A stretch of 64,000 bases of DNA from positions 23,111,364 to 23,175,363 of the forward strand of contig NC_079898.1 in NCBI RefSeq assembly GCF_024868665.1, read 5' to 3'. Origin of the DNA: Triplophysa rosa. Its lineage: Eukaryota; Chordata; Actinopteri; Cypriniformes; Nemacheilidae. Below, piece after piece: positions 11,728 through 24,065 of the stretch (the stretch's first letter is position 1; every line of letters starts with the position of its first letter). A program made the position numbers and the translations under genes. Under the pieces are notes generated by a model, which worked only from the letters and a program-made list of their open reading frames with translations, had not been told where the DNA came from and did no database searches.

Positions 11728-14026
11728 AAATTAAACTTCAGACTAATAATGTAATGAGCATATATATACTGTTACCGTGATTTAAAAAGACTCATATTGT
11801 GATATAAGATTTTGGTCCCACCATCCAACCTTACCAGATGCCCAAAGCACAGCCCTCAGAACTTCAAAAATGCAGGAGTGTGGGGCAGGTGAAACTAATC
11901 TCAGTCCTTTAGGGCAAAGAAATAAAAAAGTTGTTTAACTAATCCTAATTCCTGTGTGATTAGAAGAGCTCATTTGTATTTGAGCAGGGGTGCAGCGCTC
12001 GGCTATAATGGTTTCAGAGGTGCCTGCCATAATTCCTTCCTGGAGTAATTACACATGCAGACGAGAGAGAGAGAGAGAGAGAGAGAGGGCTGAGCATCAG
12101 AGACTCCGTCCAGAAGGGAGGGGAAGATGAGGGGCTGAAATCCAAATGCAGATGACTGGGAATAAGAGAAATGAAAGGAGCATGTCAGGCTCTGAGAAAT
12201 TACGGACCACATCTGAGCAGTGGGGAATGAAAGTCCGCCCGTGGCCGACTCATCAAACGCCCTGACAGCACACTTACACAGCATCTGCTCGCTCCAATAA
12301 TTAACTAATGGAAGGAATATGTAAACAGAACGATAAATAAACAAACAACAATACGCATGCATAAATAAAAAAGATAGTCGACGTTGTTTACTATCACAAG
12401 TCAGAACAGTGAGACTCCAGGAGCGTGACCACATCAAGAGAGCTTCTGAACAGCTGCGGTGTGCTAATTTTACTTCATCATTCCAATGCTTTAAAATGTT
12501 TCTTCCAAAAAAAAAACATGTTTCAAGTTATGTTCCTGCAAGAATCAGAACAGAAAAGCATCTGGATAATGACATGATACAACATAAAAAACATGTTTCA
12601 TGAGCACTTCCCCCAAACTCGTGCCACTGGTTAAGGACGCTCAGTGACAAGAAAATGGAAACTACTCTACTAAAAAACAAAAGAATGTTGATTTATTTCC
12701 TCATTTTTCTATTAACATTTTTTTGAGGGGTTTGTAGATAAGATGTTCTGTGGACACTTCCCCAAAATAGCTGTTACTAGATTATGCATTTTGTTTATAT
12801 TATATTTCTATTATACTTTGATGTTGCTTTAATATTATCCCCAAGAAGGTCTTTTAACCTTAAAAAGTGTATAATTTAATTTTTACGTTAGCAGATATTC
12901 ACAAATAGGCTTTAAGGCAAAAGGAAATATTTACCACCGAAGCCTGTGGCTAATACGGCGACCGTAACATGTTCAGGATTTTACACTTCCTAGTGCTAGG
13001 ACACATTGAATGCACGCGTGTGTGCGGCGTGTGACTCCTGAGGTGTGAAATACGTTTCCGTCTGTATGCTTGTTTGTTTGTCACAGCAGAAGAATCCAGG
13101 TGGTTTTGATCTCTACCGGGACCCGTGTGTGAATTTGAGAGAGGGACCTCAAAGTTGAATGAGCACCTGCATATGAACACGGTACACAGCTCGCGTCTCG
13201 CCGTCGAGTGGATGATGAAATGAAAAGAAAGAAGGTGAAAACAGAGGAACAGCAATTCACATTTAGTACTTTTACTTACCGTGTCGAGAGAAATACAAAT
13301 ATATTTAGTATATATTGATTGTGTGAGCATGATGACTATAGTAGTTCTATCGAGTATGTGTCACGGTTATCAGTACGTTATGGTGCGCGATGGCTTTATT
13401 TCAGCTCGCACTGGAAATTGTTTTAAAAACATTAGAATACTGCCAGTAACAAAAATAAACTCGAGTGCTTCCGAGGAATTCAGCTGTACTCAACAAATTG
13501 GATTTTTCTGTGTAGCCTCACATTTGTTCTGCCCTGTAGAATTCTGCAAAACTATGTACAGTTCCCAAAGTGTTAATTATATTTCGCATGAAATATTTCC
13601 ATAAAAAGAGTCGTGAGATAGATTAAAGCCGTCTATGTGGAAATGACCGACACATTGTCTCACACCTGTCAATGACATCAGCACCCATGATCAAGACATC
13701 ACAGATGATGACACAGTTTCGTAAATAAAAACCTGCGTGATTATCTTTCCCACCAACCAAAGCATGATTCATCAAACACTTTAATTAAAAATCCACATAG
13801 TCTGGCAGGGCGAAACAGAGGCAGTCGGCAGGGACAGACTGTAAAGAGACTAATGACTCTAATTTACCAGGACGTAATTGGGGGATTATAGATAGCGCTG
13901 TTTGAAGATCTGTGCCACATGACAGGTAGCGCTGACAGGCACGTATCAGGACCCTCATCTGGTGGGACGCACCCCACCAAACACACCGACGCCGATTTCA
14001 TCAGTGAAGCTTTTTAGGGTACTTAC
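11728..14026. other. Intron; microsatellite only
   Basis: A short GA run at 12,065-12,088. Open frames of 100-140 codons occur here but lack any recognisable domain or splice context. No other feature is seen. Confidence 0.4.
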
Positions 14027-14155
14027 TCTGACTTCACCCACAAAAACATTGGCCTGCTCCTCCTGCACTGTCAGGTTTTGGGGGTGAGTGAGGTCAAAGG
14101 TCGGGTCGTTGTCATTAACGTCCGTCACAATGATGCTTACGGTGGCTGTGGACAT
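14027..14155 (-). CDS. pcdh15: pcdh15 exon: EC6 end and EC7 start
   Basis: 129 bases, residues 645-687, phase 0-0. [20 protein letters not shown] contains the canonical DVNDN linker (656-660), followed by [21 protein letters not shown] is a potential glycosylation site. Acceptor TTCGCAG, donor GTAAGT. The exon happens to begin with ATG, but this is an internal codon. Confidence 0.96.
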
Positions 14156-14639
14156 CTGCGAATACAGAGAGATGGGTTAAACATCAGAGGTATTTAAGCT
14201 GCTTGGTGTTATTTAACCAAGAAGAAAAAAGCACAATCAGAATTTAGGGTCTATCTTCACATTGTACATTTGTGCAACTGTTCAAATAAAGGTCTTCACG
14301 CACGGGGACCTTTGATGTTCCGTTTGCGTGTATGAACCCACAAAAGAAGCACAACTCAAATAGTTTCACAGAACGTCAGTGTGTGCCGGCTGTCAAACTT
14401 CCCGTCTCGGATTTCTTCACTTTGAGATTTACACCGCTGTCTTTCTGTCTGTCTTTTTCGTTGCCTCTTTAAATATTGAAAATGACTGCTGAAAAAAGCG
14501 AGTGACTCCATTCCAGCACATTTACAGAGTCGCAATTAAATCATAAGCAATTGACTTCCTGCAGCTCGCGAGTTTAGTAGCACACTGTAATGAATATAAA
14601 TTCCACCAATCATTTACCATCAGCGTGAAGAATCTCAAT

Positions 14640-15770
14640 CCCAGCGGCAGGGGCGATTCTAGGTTTTCAAGATTAGGGGGGCTCAGCCTCCAATGAGGAT
14701 ATATATAAATATATATATATAGCCACACTCTAAGCACCACATACTGTATACATTACTAAAAAAATAATTAAGAAAGAATATGCAGAAAAGCATAAAGACA
14801 AGTTATTGTTATTCAAATGAATATCACATTAATCGGTCAATCTGCAACATTTATAATTCAAAGCGACAACAACAGCCACAAATCCATATAATAAATGTCA
14901 CAATCAACTGCTGAATCATTATTTAGTAGGAATAACGTGATATGCACTCTGATTAGCACGAGGTCACTCCTGTGCGTGACTGCGTGATCATCTATTACAT
15001 CCACAATGTTTTAAATTAATAATAAAAATACTGAAGCGTCTGAAAAACGACAAAGAGCGTCTAGGTACACTCTTGTTTCCTCGGAACTCAGAACAATGAA
15101 TAACACAGCAGCCGCACCAGGCTGAACTACAGTAACGTAACTCTATCTGCCCGTCGACATCTTCCCGGGGCTGTCAAAACTACCGTCAGCTCTCTATAAC
15201 TAATGGCTGGAATACACTACAAGACTTTTCAAATCTGAACAGATTTATAAAAACTAGGCATCATACACTTATGATGTGCAGAAAAATCAAACAGCACTTC
15301 ATCATGAATGACACATTTCTGTGCGCTACAATAAAATCATGATCGTTTTCAAAAGTATGCCGTCATTGGTGTGAAGTGATGCCTTCATTTTGCTGGAGGT
15401 AACGTAAACAACTAACGTTAGTTAACGAGGGGTGAACGCAGACAAAACTTTTTTACAGTGGATGAGAAAGGGTCTTGTATCGCTCCCGCATCATAAGCTG
15501 GATTTATAACAAAGAATGGCAAAAATGCAGATGTCATGTTAATGCACACACCTATATAACGTTACTCTGCTTATGGCGTTCACTCCAATGTGCTGCTGTG
15601 AACTGAAGAATGCGCTAAATAACGCAGCCTAACGCCGTTTTCATAATAAGAGTTTTAAAGGGGCCCATAAAGCGCTCTCGAATTCTTGTACAGATTACAT
15701 TATTAGCCTACTCACGATATTTTAGGGGGACTAAGCTAGAACTTCAGGGGGGCTTTATCTCCCATTTATT
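14640..15770. repeat. Probable dispersed DNA-transposon-like repeat
   Basis: Contains GGGGCGATTCTAGG...GGGGGGCTCAG near the left end and a loosely matching inverted CTAGAACTTCAGGGGGGCT near 15,738. I recognise this type as an interspersed fish repeat, but the exact ends are uncertain. Confidence 0.4.
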
Positions 15771-15789
15771 CTTTATATTTGACATGTTT

Positions 15790-16142
15790 GTGTGCTGCTG
15801 CGCTTCCCTCTGTGTAGTAAGTAAAGTGAAAGCGCGTTGTATGTGGACACGCCCAGAGGCGCATTTTCTACTAACGCGCTCTATAAATACCAAAATAATA
15901 TTGCGCCATTGACTTTAGACCAGGTTTGAGATGGTCTATGGTGCAGTCTATTTTCAGTTCCTCAAAATAGCAATGCGCCAATAATGCGCCTGAAAACACC
16001 TCTTTTTTTAGACCAACACGCCCGTGGGCACTCAAATGAGCGCAAATGCACTTGCTATTTAAACAACGCGGCGCAGGACGGGAAAATGAGAACTGCGTCG
16101 GGCGGAAACTAGCAAAAACACTTACGATAGGGCCCTCTATCT
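15790..16142 (-). repeat. Fish-wide dispersed repeat (GGGCCCTATCGTAAGTG type)
   Basis: Read on the minus strand it begins AGAGGGCCCTATCGTAAGTG, continues through TTGCTAGTTTCCGCCCGACG, and contains GCGCATTGCTATTTTGAGGA and AAAGTCAATGGCGCAATATT. This GCGC-rich element occurs in many teleost genomes. It is non-coding. Confidence 0.6.
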
Positions 16143-16494
16143 TCATCATCTTTCAGTGATAAAGCAGCATGTACGTGTTTACTAAAGAATTCTAATTACA
16201 GCAGCCGAGCAGATGAAGCACAATTTTTTGTACAAAAGTAAGTGCATTTAAACAGAATCTATATTTGCATTCTGCCTAATTACAGAACAGCCTTGAGGAG
16301 TTTTTGACAGTAATGAATATGCAAAGAAAATATGCAAAAACAAACAAATACTGTACAAATGAATATAAGAACTTCTTTCCTGTCAGTCTGTTTATTGTGA
16401 TTGTGCTTGAGATTATCAGTAGAGAAGAATAGAAGAGCAACAGAGAAGAAGAGAATGGATGGATGGTGATATTGTGGGCTGGAAGGAGTCTCAC

Positions 16495-16588
16495 CCCTCC
16501 CGGTTGGCCATCAGACGCGGTGACGATGAGGCGATACTGGTCTGTGGTTTCTCTGTCCAGAGGTTTGGCCAGCAGCAGAAGACCTATA
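16495..16588 (-). CDS. pcdh15: pcdh15 exon: EC6 second part
   Basis: 94 bases; the first base completes Thr613, then residues 614-644: GLLLLAKPLDRETTDQYRL and VTASDGQPGG, with DRE at 624-626. The acceptor was chosen as TTCAG followed by TATAGG because only this keeps the frame with the split Thr codon; a second AG (TATAG) lies four bases further in. Donor GTGAGA. Confidence 0.93.
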
Positions 16589-17151
16589 CTGAACACACCA
16601 AACACACCCATTAACACACACAAACATAGAGGTGTTTACTGCCACGCTTCGCTCGCTCATAAAATGTTCATTTGATTTTAATTTTCTTTTTAATTGAGTA
16701 ACTTACTTCAAGGGCCAATTACTTTCTCTAATCTATTTTTTTTAAGTATACAGGAACACGTATTGAATTAAGAGATAAAAAGAAAAATACAGAGAGGAAA
16801 TTTTTTTTTGTCTATATTGAGTTGCAAAGTAAATTAAACTTTTACTAACCAACAAACATCCGCTCCATTTCATTGCAAATTCTAATGCACATACCACTTG
16901 CGATCAAACATAACCCCTTTGAATACAAATCAGGCTTATTAACATTTATTTACAGCCACATAAAATATTTAATTACAATTAAATATTTCAAAATATTTAT
17001 ATGTATTTCATATGTATTGATCGTGGCCGCGATAATCAAAAAATAAAAATTAAATGATGCACAAGAGCTTCATATCTAGACATATCGACTTTTGAGATGT
17101 GAAGTAAAGCATAACTGAGCTCACTTTCACTTTTTTTCTCAAAGCTACAGT

Positions 17152-17460
17152 AATTCAGTTCTTGGCCATCATTGACTACCATAAAAGGAGAAATGACAAT
17201 GGTAGTCAAAGTGCCCCAGAACTGTTTGCTTTCCTACATTCTTCAAAATATCTTCTTTTGTGTTCAACAGATCAAAGAAATTTAAAAGCAAAATTTCCTA
17301 CTATGGTTGTCAATGGTCAATGACCAAGAACTGTTTAGTTACTAAGCATTCTTCAAAATATCTTTCTCTGTGTCCATCAGAACAAATATATTTATACAGA
17401 TTCGGAACAACTAAATGAAGACAAAATGTTCTTTTTTGGGTGAACTGTCCCATTAAAGAG
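17152..17460. mobile_element. Short foldback element (AGTTCACCCAAAA family)
   Basis: Carries GACTACCATAAAAGGAG, TTCAAAATATCTTCTTTTG and ends TTTTTTGGGTGAACTGTCCC. It is in the intron between the 16,495 and 22,018 exons. Confidence 0.75.
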
Positions 17461-17754
17461 ACTTTGGTTCAACAAAACATGTTTCCAGAATATTACCAGA
17501 TTTACATCTTCAGTGAGCTGGGTGCAAAAACAACTCTGATGGCATGTGCAAATAAACTGCCCTATCCGCAGACACAATCCATTCTTAGTAAATCCCCCAT
17601 GTGATTTACAAATCCTACCATCTCAGTACCAGAAACAATTGGCCAATTGCAAAACCATTGCTAGCTGAAACGTGGACCACCGGGACACCATTATCACCTC
17701 TAGACCAATGGGATTCCTGCAAATCAGCAGTCGCATCCTACAGCGAGCTCACAC

Positions 17755-17779
17755 GTGTGTGTGTGTGTGTGTGTGTGTG
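17755..17779 (+). repeat. GT microsatellite
   Basis: Twelve GT units in a row. Confidence 0.9.
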
Positions 17780-19002
17780 GGCCGGGGTCAGGTGGAGGAC
17801 GATGTTGGACAGACAGCATCCTGTTAACATTGCAGTCACACACAGCAGAAGGAACAGGCCGCTGCGCTGGTTGTTTATATTGGAGTGTGTGTGGGGAGCT
17901 ATATTTCTCCTCATCTGACCCCTACGAAAGCGATATTGAACGTGTCCTCTGGAGCCTGCGAAACAGACGCATAAAACACTTCACGGCTGGAACTCTTTCT
18001 CTTGGCCTCACAAACCCTCAGCAGGCCGCCGCATTCCAGGCGAAGCCTTAAAATTTTACCATCCTTTTTTAACGACTCTTTAACTGCTTTCGCTGTTTCT
18101 TCAGTAGAAAGCGGAATCGGTAAAAAAATCAATAAAGGTGAATTTTATTTCAGCAGTCACCACAGAAAGCTTCCGCTGCCATTCTTCTTGCTCTCAATAC
18201 TGATGATATTAATATTTACTGACAATAAAGGAGACCAGCTGAAACCAGGCAGAGATGGGCTAAACAATGACGAGAAGAGACAAGACCAGATGAGACCAGG
18301 CCAGTCAAGAAGAAACGAGAAGGGACTAATAACAGTCGCCTCAGCGTGTCTATTTAAAAGCCATTATTTAAACTGACTTATAATTAAAGTAAGCCTTTCC
18401 ATTTTATTTCCTAAATGCTACGCTCGGTCTCTCTCTCTAGCTACAGTAGCTTTCTCCTACACATTAACATCGTAACTCTTTGTTCACGCATGTGTTTTCG
18501 GTGAAGCAGAGTTAGATAGAAGAGGACAGAAAGGCTCTCACAGCAGCGTCTTCAAACACATCCTGCTTCGCTCGAACACCCCTGAGAAACTCTACAGTCT
18601 GTGAGCACAGCTTCTCTGAATTACCAGCCTCTCGAGTCGCTCGCCAACATCAGCCGCCCACGTTATACACAGATCACAATAATCTCGATAATGCTGCGTC
18701 CTGTATGTCTTTACAAGAGCATCTTCCAGTAGATTGCACCATTAGATTCATGTGAATATGTAACCCTGCATACTCAAATTCAACAGAGCACAAGCCATGA
18801 AACTGATGTAGTTCTGGACTAAATATGGACTAAAAAGAGCTGTTAAACATGAGACACTAGTGGTATTCAAGGAACATTTAAGAAGAAACACTAATACAAT
18901 GGTATTTTTGAAGTGATTCTTCAATACAACATTAAAACGCCACTTAAAGGGATAGTTCACTGAATGAACCGTAAGACCTTTGTGAAAATTTGAAAACACA
19001 AA
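17780..19002. other. Intron; nothing recognised
   Basis: Only a 15-base foldback-element end (AAAGGGATAGTTCAC at 18,946). No exon or RNA gene is seen. Confidence 0.35.
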
Positions 19003-19264
19003 TTAAAGGGATACTTCGCCCCAAAATGAAAATTATGTCATCATTTACTCACCTTCGAGTTGTTCCAAATCTGTATAAATTTATTTGGAAGATATTTGGA
19101 AGAACGCTTATAACCAGACAGATTTTGCCCCCATTGCCCCCCATATTAGGAAAAAATACAATGGTAGTCAGACGTGCCCCAGAACTGTTTGCTGTCCTAC
19201 ATTCTTCAAAATGTCTTCTTTTGTGCTCAACAGAAGTCATTTTTCTATGGGAGTCAATGGGGGG
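19003..19264. mobile_element. Left half of a foldback element split by a LINE
   Basis: Starts TTAAAGGGATACTTCGCCCC and runs through TCATCATTTACTCACC and GGGAGTCAATGGGG, then breaks off into LINE sequence. The missing half resumes at 21,305. Confidence 0.8.
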
Positions 19265-21304
19265 CATTGTACCAAAGCAACCCAAAGTTACTTGCTTAAA
19301 TGACTGGCGTCCTGTTGCTCTGACCCCCATCACCAGCAAATGCTTTGAGAGGCTAATTAAAGATTACATCTGCTCTGTTCTGCCTCCCTCACTGCACCCA
19401 CTACAGTTTGCGTACCGCAACAACCACTCCACTGATGATGCTATTGCACATACACTACACATTGCTCTCTCCCATCTGGAAAAAAAGAACACAAATGTGA
19501 GAATGCCGTTTATAGACTACAGTTCTGCATTCAACCATAGTGCCCTCCAAGCTAGATGTGAAACTCGGGGCCTAAACAGCTTGCTGTGCAGCTGGATCCT
19601 GGACTTCCTGTCTAGCAGACGCCAGGTAGTCAGAATTGGCAACAATACCTCCTCATCACTGACCCTAAACACTGGAGCGCCACAAGGATGTGTTCTCAGC
19701 CCACTCCTGTACACCCTGTACACACACGGCAGCTCCAATGCCATCATAAAGTTTGCTGACGACACGATGGTGGTAGGTCTGATCACTGATGCTGATGAAA
19801 CAGCCTACAGAGAAGAGGTGCACACTCTGTCACGTTGGTGTGAAAAACACACGTCAGTAAGAACAAGGAGCTGGTGGTGGACTTTAGGAGGAAAGACAGA
19901 GATACTGTCCTATCACCATCAACGGAGCACCAGTGGAGCGAGTCGACAGTTTCAAGTTCCTTGGTGTCAATATCACAGATGAGCTCACATGGACCACTCA
20001 CACCGAAGCCGCATTGAAGAAGGCTCATCTTCCTGAGACGGCTGAGGAAGTTTGGCCTGAATCACCACACCCTCACTCGATTCTACACCGGCACAATAGA
20101 GAGTATCCTAAATGGCTGCATCACTCAACCAGAGAGTGGTACCAACTGCCAGGCACACCGTCGGAGGTGAGCTTCCCTCTCTCCAGGAAATTTACACCTG
20201 ACGGTGTGTGAAAAAAGCGAGGAGGATTACCAGAGACACTAGTCGCCCGAGTCACGGTCTGTTCTCACTCCTTCCATCAGGAAAGAGATACCGCAGCATC
20301 AGAACCCGCACCAGCAGACTACGTGACAGCTTCTTTCCCCAAGCAGTCAGACTCTTAATGTCATGATTCTGCCGCATCTTGTCATGTTTCTGTGGGTCTA
20401 GTGGCGGGATCATGACAGAACCCCATGTTTCATGTGGAGAGAGATATTTTGGCACGCATGGCCTGTCATACTCTCCGGTCTCGTCTTTGTCCCCGCCCTC
20501 TCGTTTCCCCATTATTGATGGTTAATGTTTTGATTCCGCACACCTGTTCCCTCTTGATTTATCCCCTTTATAATGCCCTTGTGTTTTCTGTCCCGTGCTG
20601 GTTCATTGTTATCTGTCATTCGTTTCATGTGGTGAGTTCGTGTCTTTAGTCAAGTAGTCTAGTCCAGTTATTTGTATTTAATGTCAATGTTTATCTCAGT
20701 CTAGTCTAGTGTAGTTAGTCTGTGTTCCTGTTTATCTGTCATGTTTATATCCTTGTTCTTGTTTTACCCCCTCGTGGGTTTTTGTTTTGTTAATTATTTA
20801 TTAAAGTCTTGTTAACCCCTTACTCGCTGTCTGCGTTTGGGTCCTCCGTTCCTGTGTTTCCGTGTCTGCCTCCATATATCATGACACTTAAACTCTTGAC
20901 TCCCACAATCCACTCACCAGCACTGCACTTTATCCCCCACTAGCATGCACAACCAATAAGAACTCTAACACAGTCAGACGAACTTATATACTGTCTTACT
21001 GTAATACCCCAATACGTACCAATCACTGTACACTACGCACATTATGTGTACATTTGCTGCTGTGTAGTTATATGTAAATTATGTGTCATTCGTTATACTA
21101 TGGTTAAACACTTGTACATAATTTTTTATTGCGTAAATGTGTACAGGAGAATGTCTATTGTAAAGTATTGTAATTTTTTGTAACAATTCTGTCTCATATC
21201 TGTCATACTGCCATGTTGGTCGGAACTGCACCCAAGTTTTTCACCTACTGTTGCTCTTGTGTATATGGTTGAGTGACAATAAAGGGATTCGATTTTGATT
21301 TGAT
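19265..21304 (+). mobile_element. 5'-truncated non-LTR retrotransposon (LINE), degenerate
   Basis: A reverse-transcriptase region is readable from about 19,297: [39 protein letters not shown], the FIDYSSAFN motif, [20 protein letters not shown] and the catalytic block KFADDT (19,752-19,766). The frame is lost after about 19,860 through several frameshifts. C-terminal pieces (FKFLGVNIT at 19,952; LPSGKRYRS at 20,272) appear in other frames. The type is L2/Rex-like. The 3' end is at AATAAAGGGATTCGATTTTG with a GATTT-like repeat. The 5' part (endonuclease) is absent. It is dead, and a solo LTR sits inside it at 20,359-20,886. Confidence 0.85.
20359..20886 (+). mobile_element. Solo LTR inserted in the LINE
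   Basis: 528 bases from TGTCATGAT to ATCATGACA (perfect 9-bp inverted ends of TG...CA type), flanked by the 5-bp duplication CTTAA at 20,354-20,358 and 20,887-20,891. TTATTAAAGTCTTG near the end looks like the polyadenylation region. Same family as 52,693-53,304. No internal retroviral or Gypsy coding region remains. LTR identity is inferred from the ends and the 5-bp duplication. Confidence 0.75.
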
Positions 21305-21428
21305 TTGAATCTGTTTGGTTCAAAGCATTCTTCCAAATCAGAAAAAAGGAATTTATAGAGATTTGGAGCAATTTGAAGGTGAGTAAATGATGACAGAATT
21401 TTCATTTTTGGGTGAAGTCCCCCTTTAA
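21305..21428. mobile_element. Right half of the foldback element split by the LINE
   Basis: Resumes with CTGTTTGGTTCAAAGCATTC, AGATTTGGAGCAATTTGAAG, TGAGTAAATGATGACAGAAT and ends TTTTTGGGTGAAGTCCC, complementing the half that stops at 19,264. Confidence 0.8.
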
Positions 21429-22017
21429 GATATTTCTTGGATATTATTTTTAACTATGCCTTCACCATCTTTCTGCATCGTGAGAGTGGTAGTTGCCTTG
21501 ATGTCTATGGGGGTCAAAAAGCTTTTCAGATGTCTTCAAAAATATCTTAATTTGTGCTCTTAAGATGAAAAAAGGTCTAACAGTTGTGGAACAACACGAG
21601 GTTGAGTAAATCATGACAGATTTATTTATCTATTTATTTATTTTTAACACCATATCAGCACTAAAGGCCATTTATGGCAAACTTATTCATGACACAATCA
21701 AATTTTACAAGCAAAGGTAATTATATACAATTAACTCTTCTTAAAACACTGTAAAAAAATATATAGTATTCATAAAAGTTATTTCATTTTAATACTTGAT
21801 AGATTCTGCCAGGAGAAGTTTTTAAAAAAAAGTCCATTAGTGTAATCTCTGAATAAAAATGTTGTCTAGTATCATTTAAACCATCATATTCTAACAGAAT
21901 ACGTCTCAAAGTCAATGGAATTTTACAAAACTCACATATTCTTGGTAATAATGGCAGATTTTTCATTCTTTAGTGAGCTGCCCCTTAAATATATTCTTTA
22001 TGCTCATGAAAACTCAC
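21429..22017. other. Intron flank; diverged repeat-like sequence
   Basis: 21,470-21,610 may be another decayed foldback copy (TGTCTATGGGGGTCAAA, GGAACAACACGAGGTTGAGT). The rest is AT-rich and unassigned. Confidence 0.35.
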
Positions 22018-22097
22018 GTTCGCGAGAGATTGAAGACCTGCTGTGGGTCACCGCTGTCTATCTGGTAGGTGATGGGATCCAACTCGCGGTCTGTAGC
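22018..22097 (-). CDS. pcdh15: pcdh15 exon: EC6 first part
   Basis: 80 bases, residues 587-612 plus two bases of Thr613. It reads [20 protein letters not shown] then VFNLSR. Phase 0 in, phase 2 out. Acceptor CCACAG, donor GTGAGT. A LINE fragment ends up within about 60 bp of its 5' side and a foldback element lies 590 bp on its 3' side, so this small exon is packed between transposons yet remains intact. Confidence 0.93.
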
Positions 22098-22149
22098 CTG
22101 TGGAATGACACATATTCACACATAACTTACACTAGGTTGAATTCTGACA

Positions 22150-22765
22150 GGTAAAATTGCCGCTGACCCAGAATGCAGCGGCAAGAGTGGTCTTCAATGA
22201 ACCGAAGAGAGCGCACGTCACTCCTTTCTTCATTACACAAGACTCCGCACCTGGCCTACAAGACCACCACTGGTTTGGCACCCCCTTACCTTCACTCGCT
22301 AATGCAGACTTGTGTACCTGCCAGATCCCTACGCTCTGCAAACGAACAACGTCTTGTGGTGCCATCCCAAAAAGGTAAAAAATCTCTCTCACGTACCTTC
22401 TCGGGATCGGTTCCACATTTATGGAATGATCTGCCCGCTGCTACATCTTTAAGTAGCCATCTTTAAGAACCTTCTGAAAACACATCTCTTCCATCAACAC
22501 CTGACTGATCAGTTCTGACTTCTATCTCTTTTCTACTCTTTCAAAAAAAAAAAAATACTAATAATTTACTTTTCTACTCTTCTACTTTTCTACTCTTTCA
22601 AAAAAAAAAACTTAGCTCTGTATACTGTGGTAGGTTATATGAGACCAGTTTTCTTTTATTGCACTCATGCTGTTTGTTGTCCTTATGTTGTTCCAATTGC
22701 TTCCATTGTTTCCCTCATCTGTAAGTCGCTTTGGATAAAAGCGTCTGCTAAATGACTAAATGTAA
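22150..22765 (+). mobile_element. LINE 3' fragment with C-terminal coding relic and fish tail
   Basis: LTQNAAARVVFNEPKRAHVT, then in a shifted frame HLAYKTTTGLAPPYLHSL, PARSLRSANEQRLVVPS and VPHLWNDLPAATSL are typical of the end of L2/Rex-type LINE ORF2. The 3' end is CGCTTTGGATAAAAGCGTCT then GCTAAATGACTAAATG. It is frameshifted and 5'-truncated, and lies about 50 bp from the 22,018 exon. Confidence 0.8.
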
Positions 22766-22854
22766 AAAAAAAAATTTAATGTGATTTAAAAATCAACTGT
22801 AGAATAAAAATACACCACATGCTAAATGTAAATGCCAAAGTCAGTAAAGACATT

Positions 22855-23262
22855 TGTGACCCTGGACAACAATGTGTTGATTTGTCAAAATTGAGACTTT
22901 TACATCATAAATAAGCTTTCCGTTGATGTAAGGTTTGTTAGGATAGGGCAATAGTTGACCGAGATGCAATATTTAAAACTCTGGAATCTGAGGGTGCAAA
23001 AAATCCAAATACTGAGAAAATCGCCTTAAAGTTGTCCAAATGAAGTCCTTAGCATAGCATATGACTCACAAAAATAAAGTTTTGATATATTCACGGTAGG
23101 AAATTGACAAAATATCTTCATGGAACATGATCTTTACTTAATATCCTAATGATTTTTGGTATAAAAGAAAAATAGATCATTTTGACCCATACAATGTTTT
23201 GTTGGCTTTTGCCACAAATATTCCTGTGCTACTTCAGACTGGTTTTGTGATCCAGGGTCACA
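22855..23262. mobile_element. Short inverted-repeat DNA element (TGTGACCCTGGA family)
   Basis: Ends TGTGACCCTGGACAACA and TTGTGATCCAGGGTCACA are inverted copies; about 408 bp, non-coding. I recognise the family as common in cyprinids. Confidence 0.8.
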
Positions 23263-23655
23263 TTTTTCTTACATTTCATAATTTGATGAACTGGCAAGAC
23301 CTGCATTATTTTTCTCATCAATACATTTTCATGACTTCTTAAATGTGGCCACTAGATTTAGAAAAATTACGTTTCTACAAATCGCATATAAAATTGCATA
23401 TTTGAAAAAAAAAAAGCTAAAAACTTTATAAAATGTTGACTGTGGGAAGACTAGAAAAAGTTGCAAAGCACTGCACTATGGAGAAAAAAACCAATTGCAT
23501 AAAATTTCACATTTTACTGAAAATGACTTTTTAGCACACTACTTTTAAGCATGTCTGCCTCACATACTTCTTTTAAAAAATAGTAGCCAAGACTTATTTT
23601 GTAGTGAGCAGTATGAAGTTTTATTCTAAACAATGGCCCGTATCTGTATTTGTAC

Positions 23656-23788
23656 CTGCAGGTTTAGCAGTATGGCTCCGATCCTCATGGCTTCACTGAT
23701 CTCCAGTTGATACGTCTGCAGAGGGAATCGTGGAGGACTCTGATTGTTGGGTGGAAGAACCTCAATGTAGACTGTAGTTATGGAGCTC
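23656..23788 (-). CDS. pcdh15: pcdh15 exon: EC5 end and EC6 start, non-canonical linker
   Basis: 133 bases; the first base completes Arg542, then residues 543-586. [18 protein letters not shown] and [17 protein letters not shown] are unmistakable PCDH15. The EC5-EC6 linker reads PPNNQSP where a typical cadherin has DxNDNxP, so part of the calcium site is absent; mammalian PCDH15 has the same substitution. Acceptor ATGTAG, donor GTACAA. Only 83 bp of intron separates it from the previous exon. Confidence 0.96.
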
Positions 23789-23871
23789 CTACATGCAGAC
23801 AATAAAAAAACATTTGTAAAGGAATGCTTTTCCCCCGATAGGATAACAGAGGGAATGACATCATTTCTGAC

Positions 23872-24065
23872 CTTCTCTCAATGTCAGGAGCGTTGTCTGA
23901 TGCTCTCACGGTCAGCGCATATGAACGCCCGACGACAAGCATCACCCCAGGTGCTAACGTGATTCGACCGGTGCGGTTACTGATGATGAAATCGCCCTGA
24001 TCTCCAGCCAGTATCGCATACGTGATCAGTCCGTTCAAACCGGCGTCAGTGTCCTGAGCCAAAAG
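23872..24065 (-). CDS. pcdh15: pcdh15 exon: EC5 main body
   Basis: 194 bases, residues 478-541 plus two bases of Arg542. It contains [36 protein letters not shown] and [21 protein letters not shown] at 482-484 is the DxD site and NRT a potential glycosylation site. Acceptor TTTCAG; donor GTCAGA, again not GTRAGT. The split Arg codon is completed in the next exon. Confidence 0.96.

Noticed and set aside
12003..12437. 144-codon minus-strand open frame
   Set aside because: Ends in a run of Ser-Leu encoded by the GA microsatellite; no similarity recognised.
18990..19982. Single 330-codon protein spanning the foldback element and LINE
   Set aside because: The first part is foldback-element sequence read by chance; only the part after about 19,297 is LINE reverse transcriptase.
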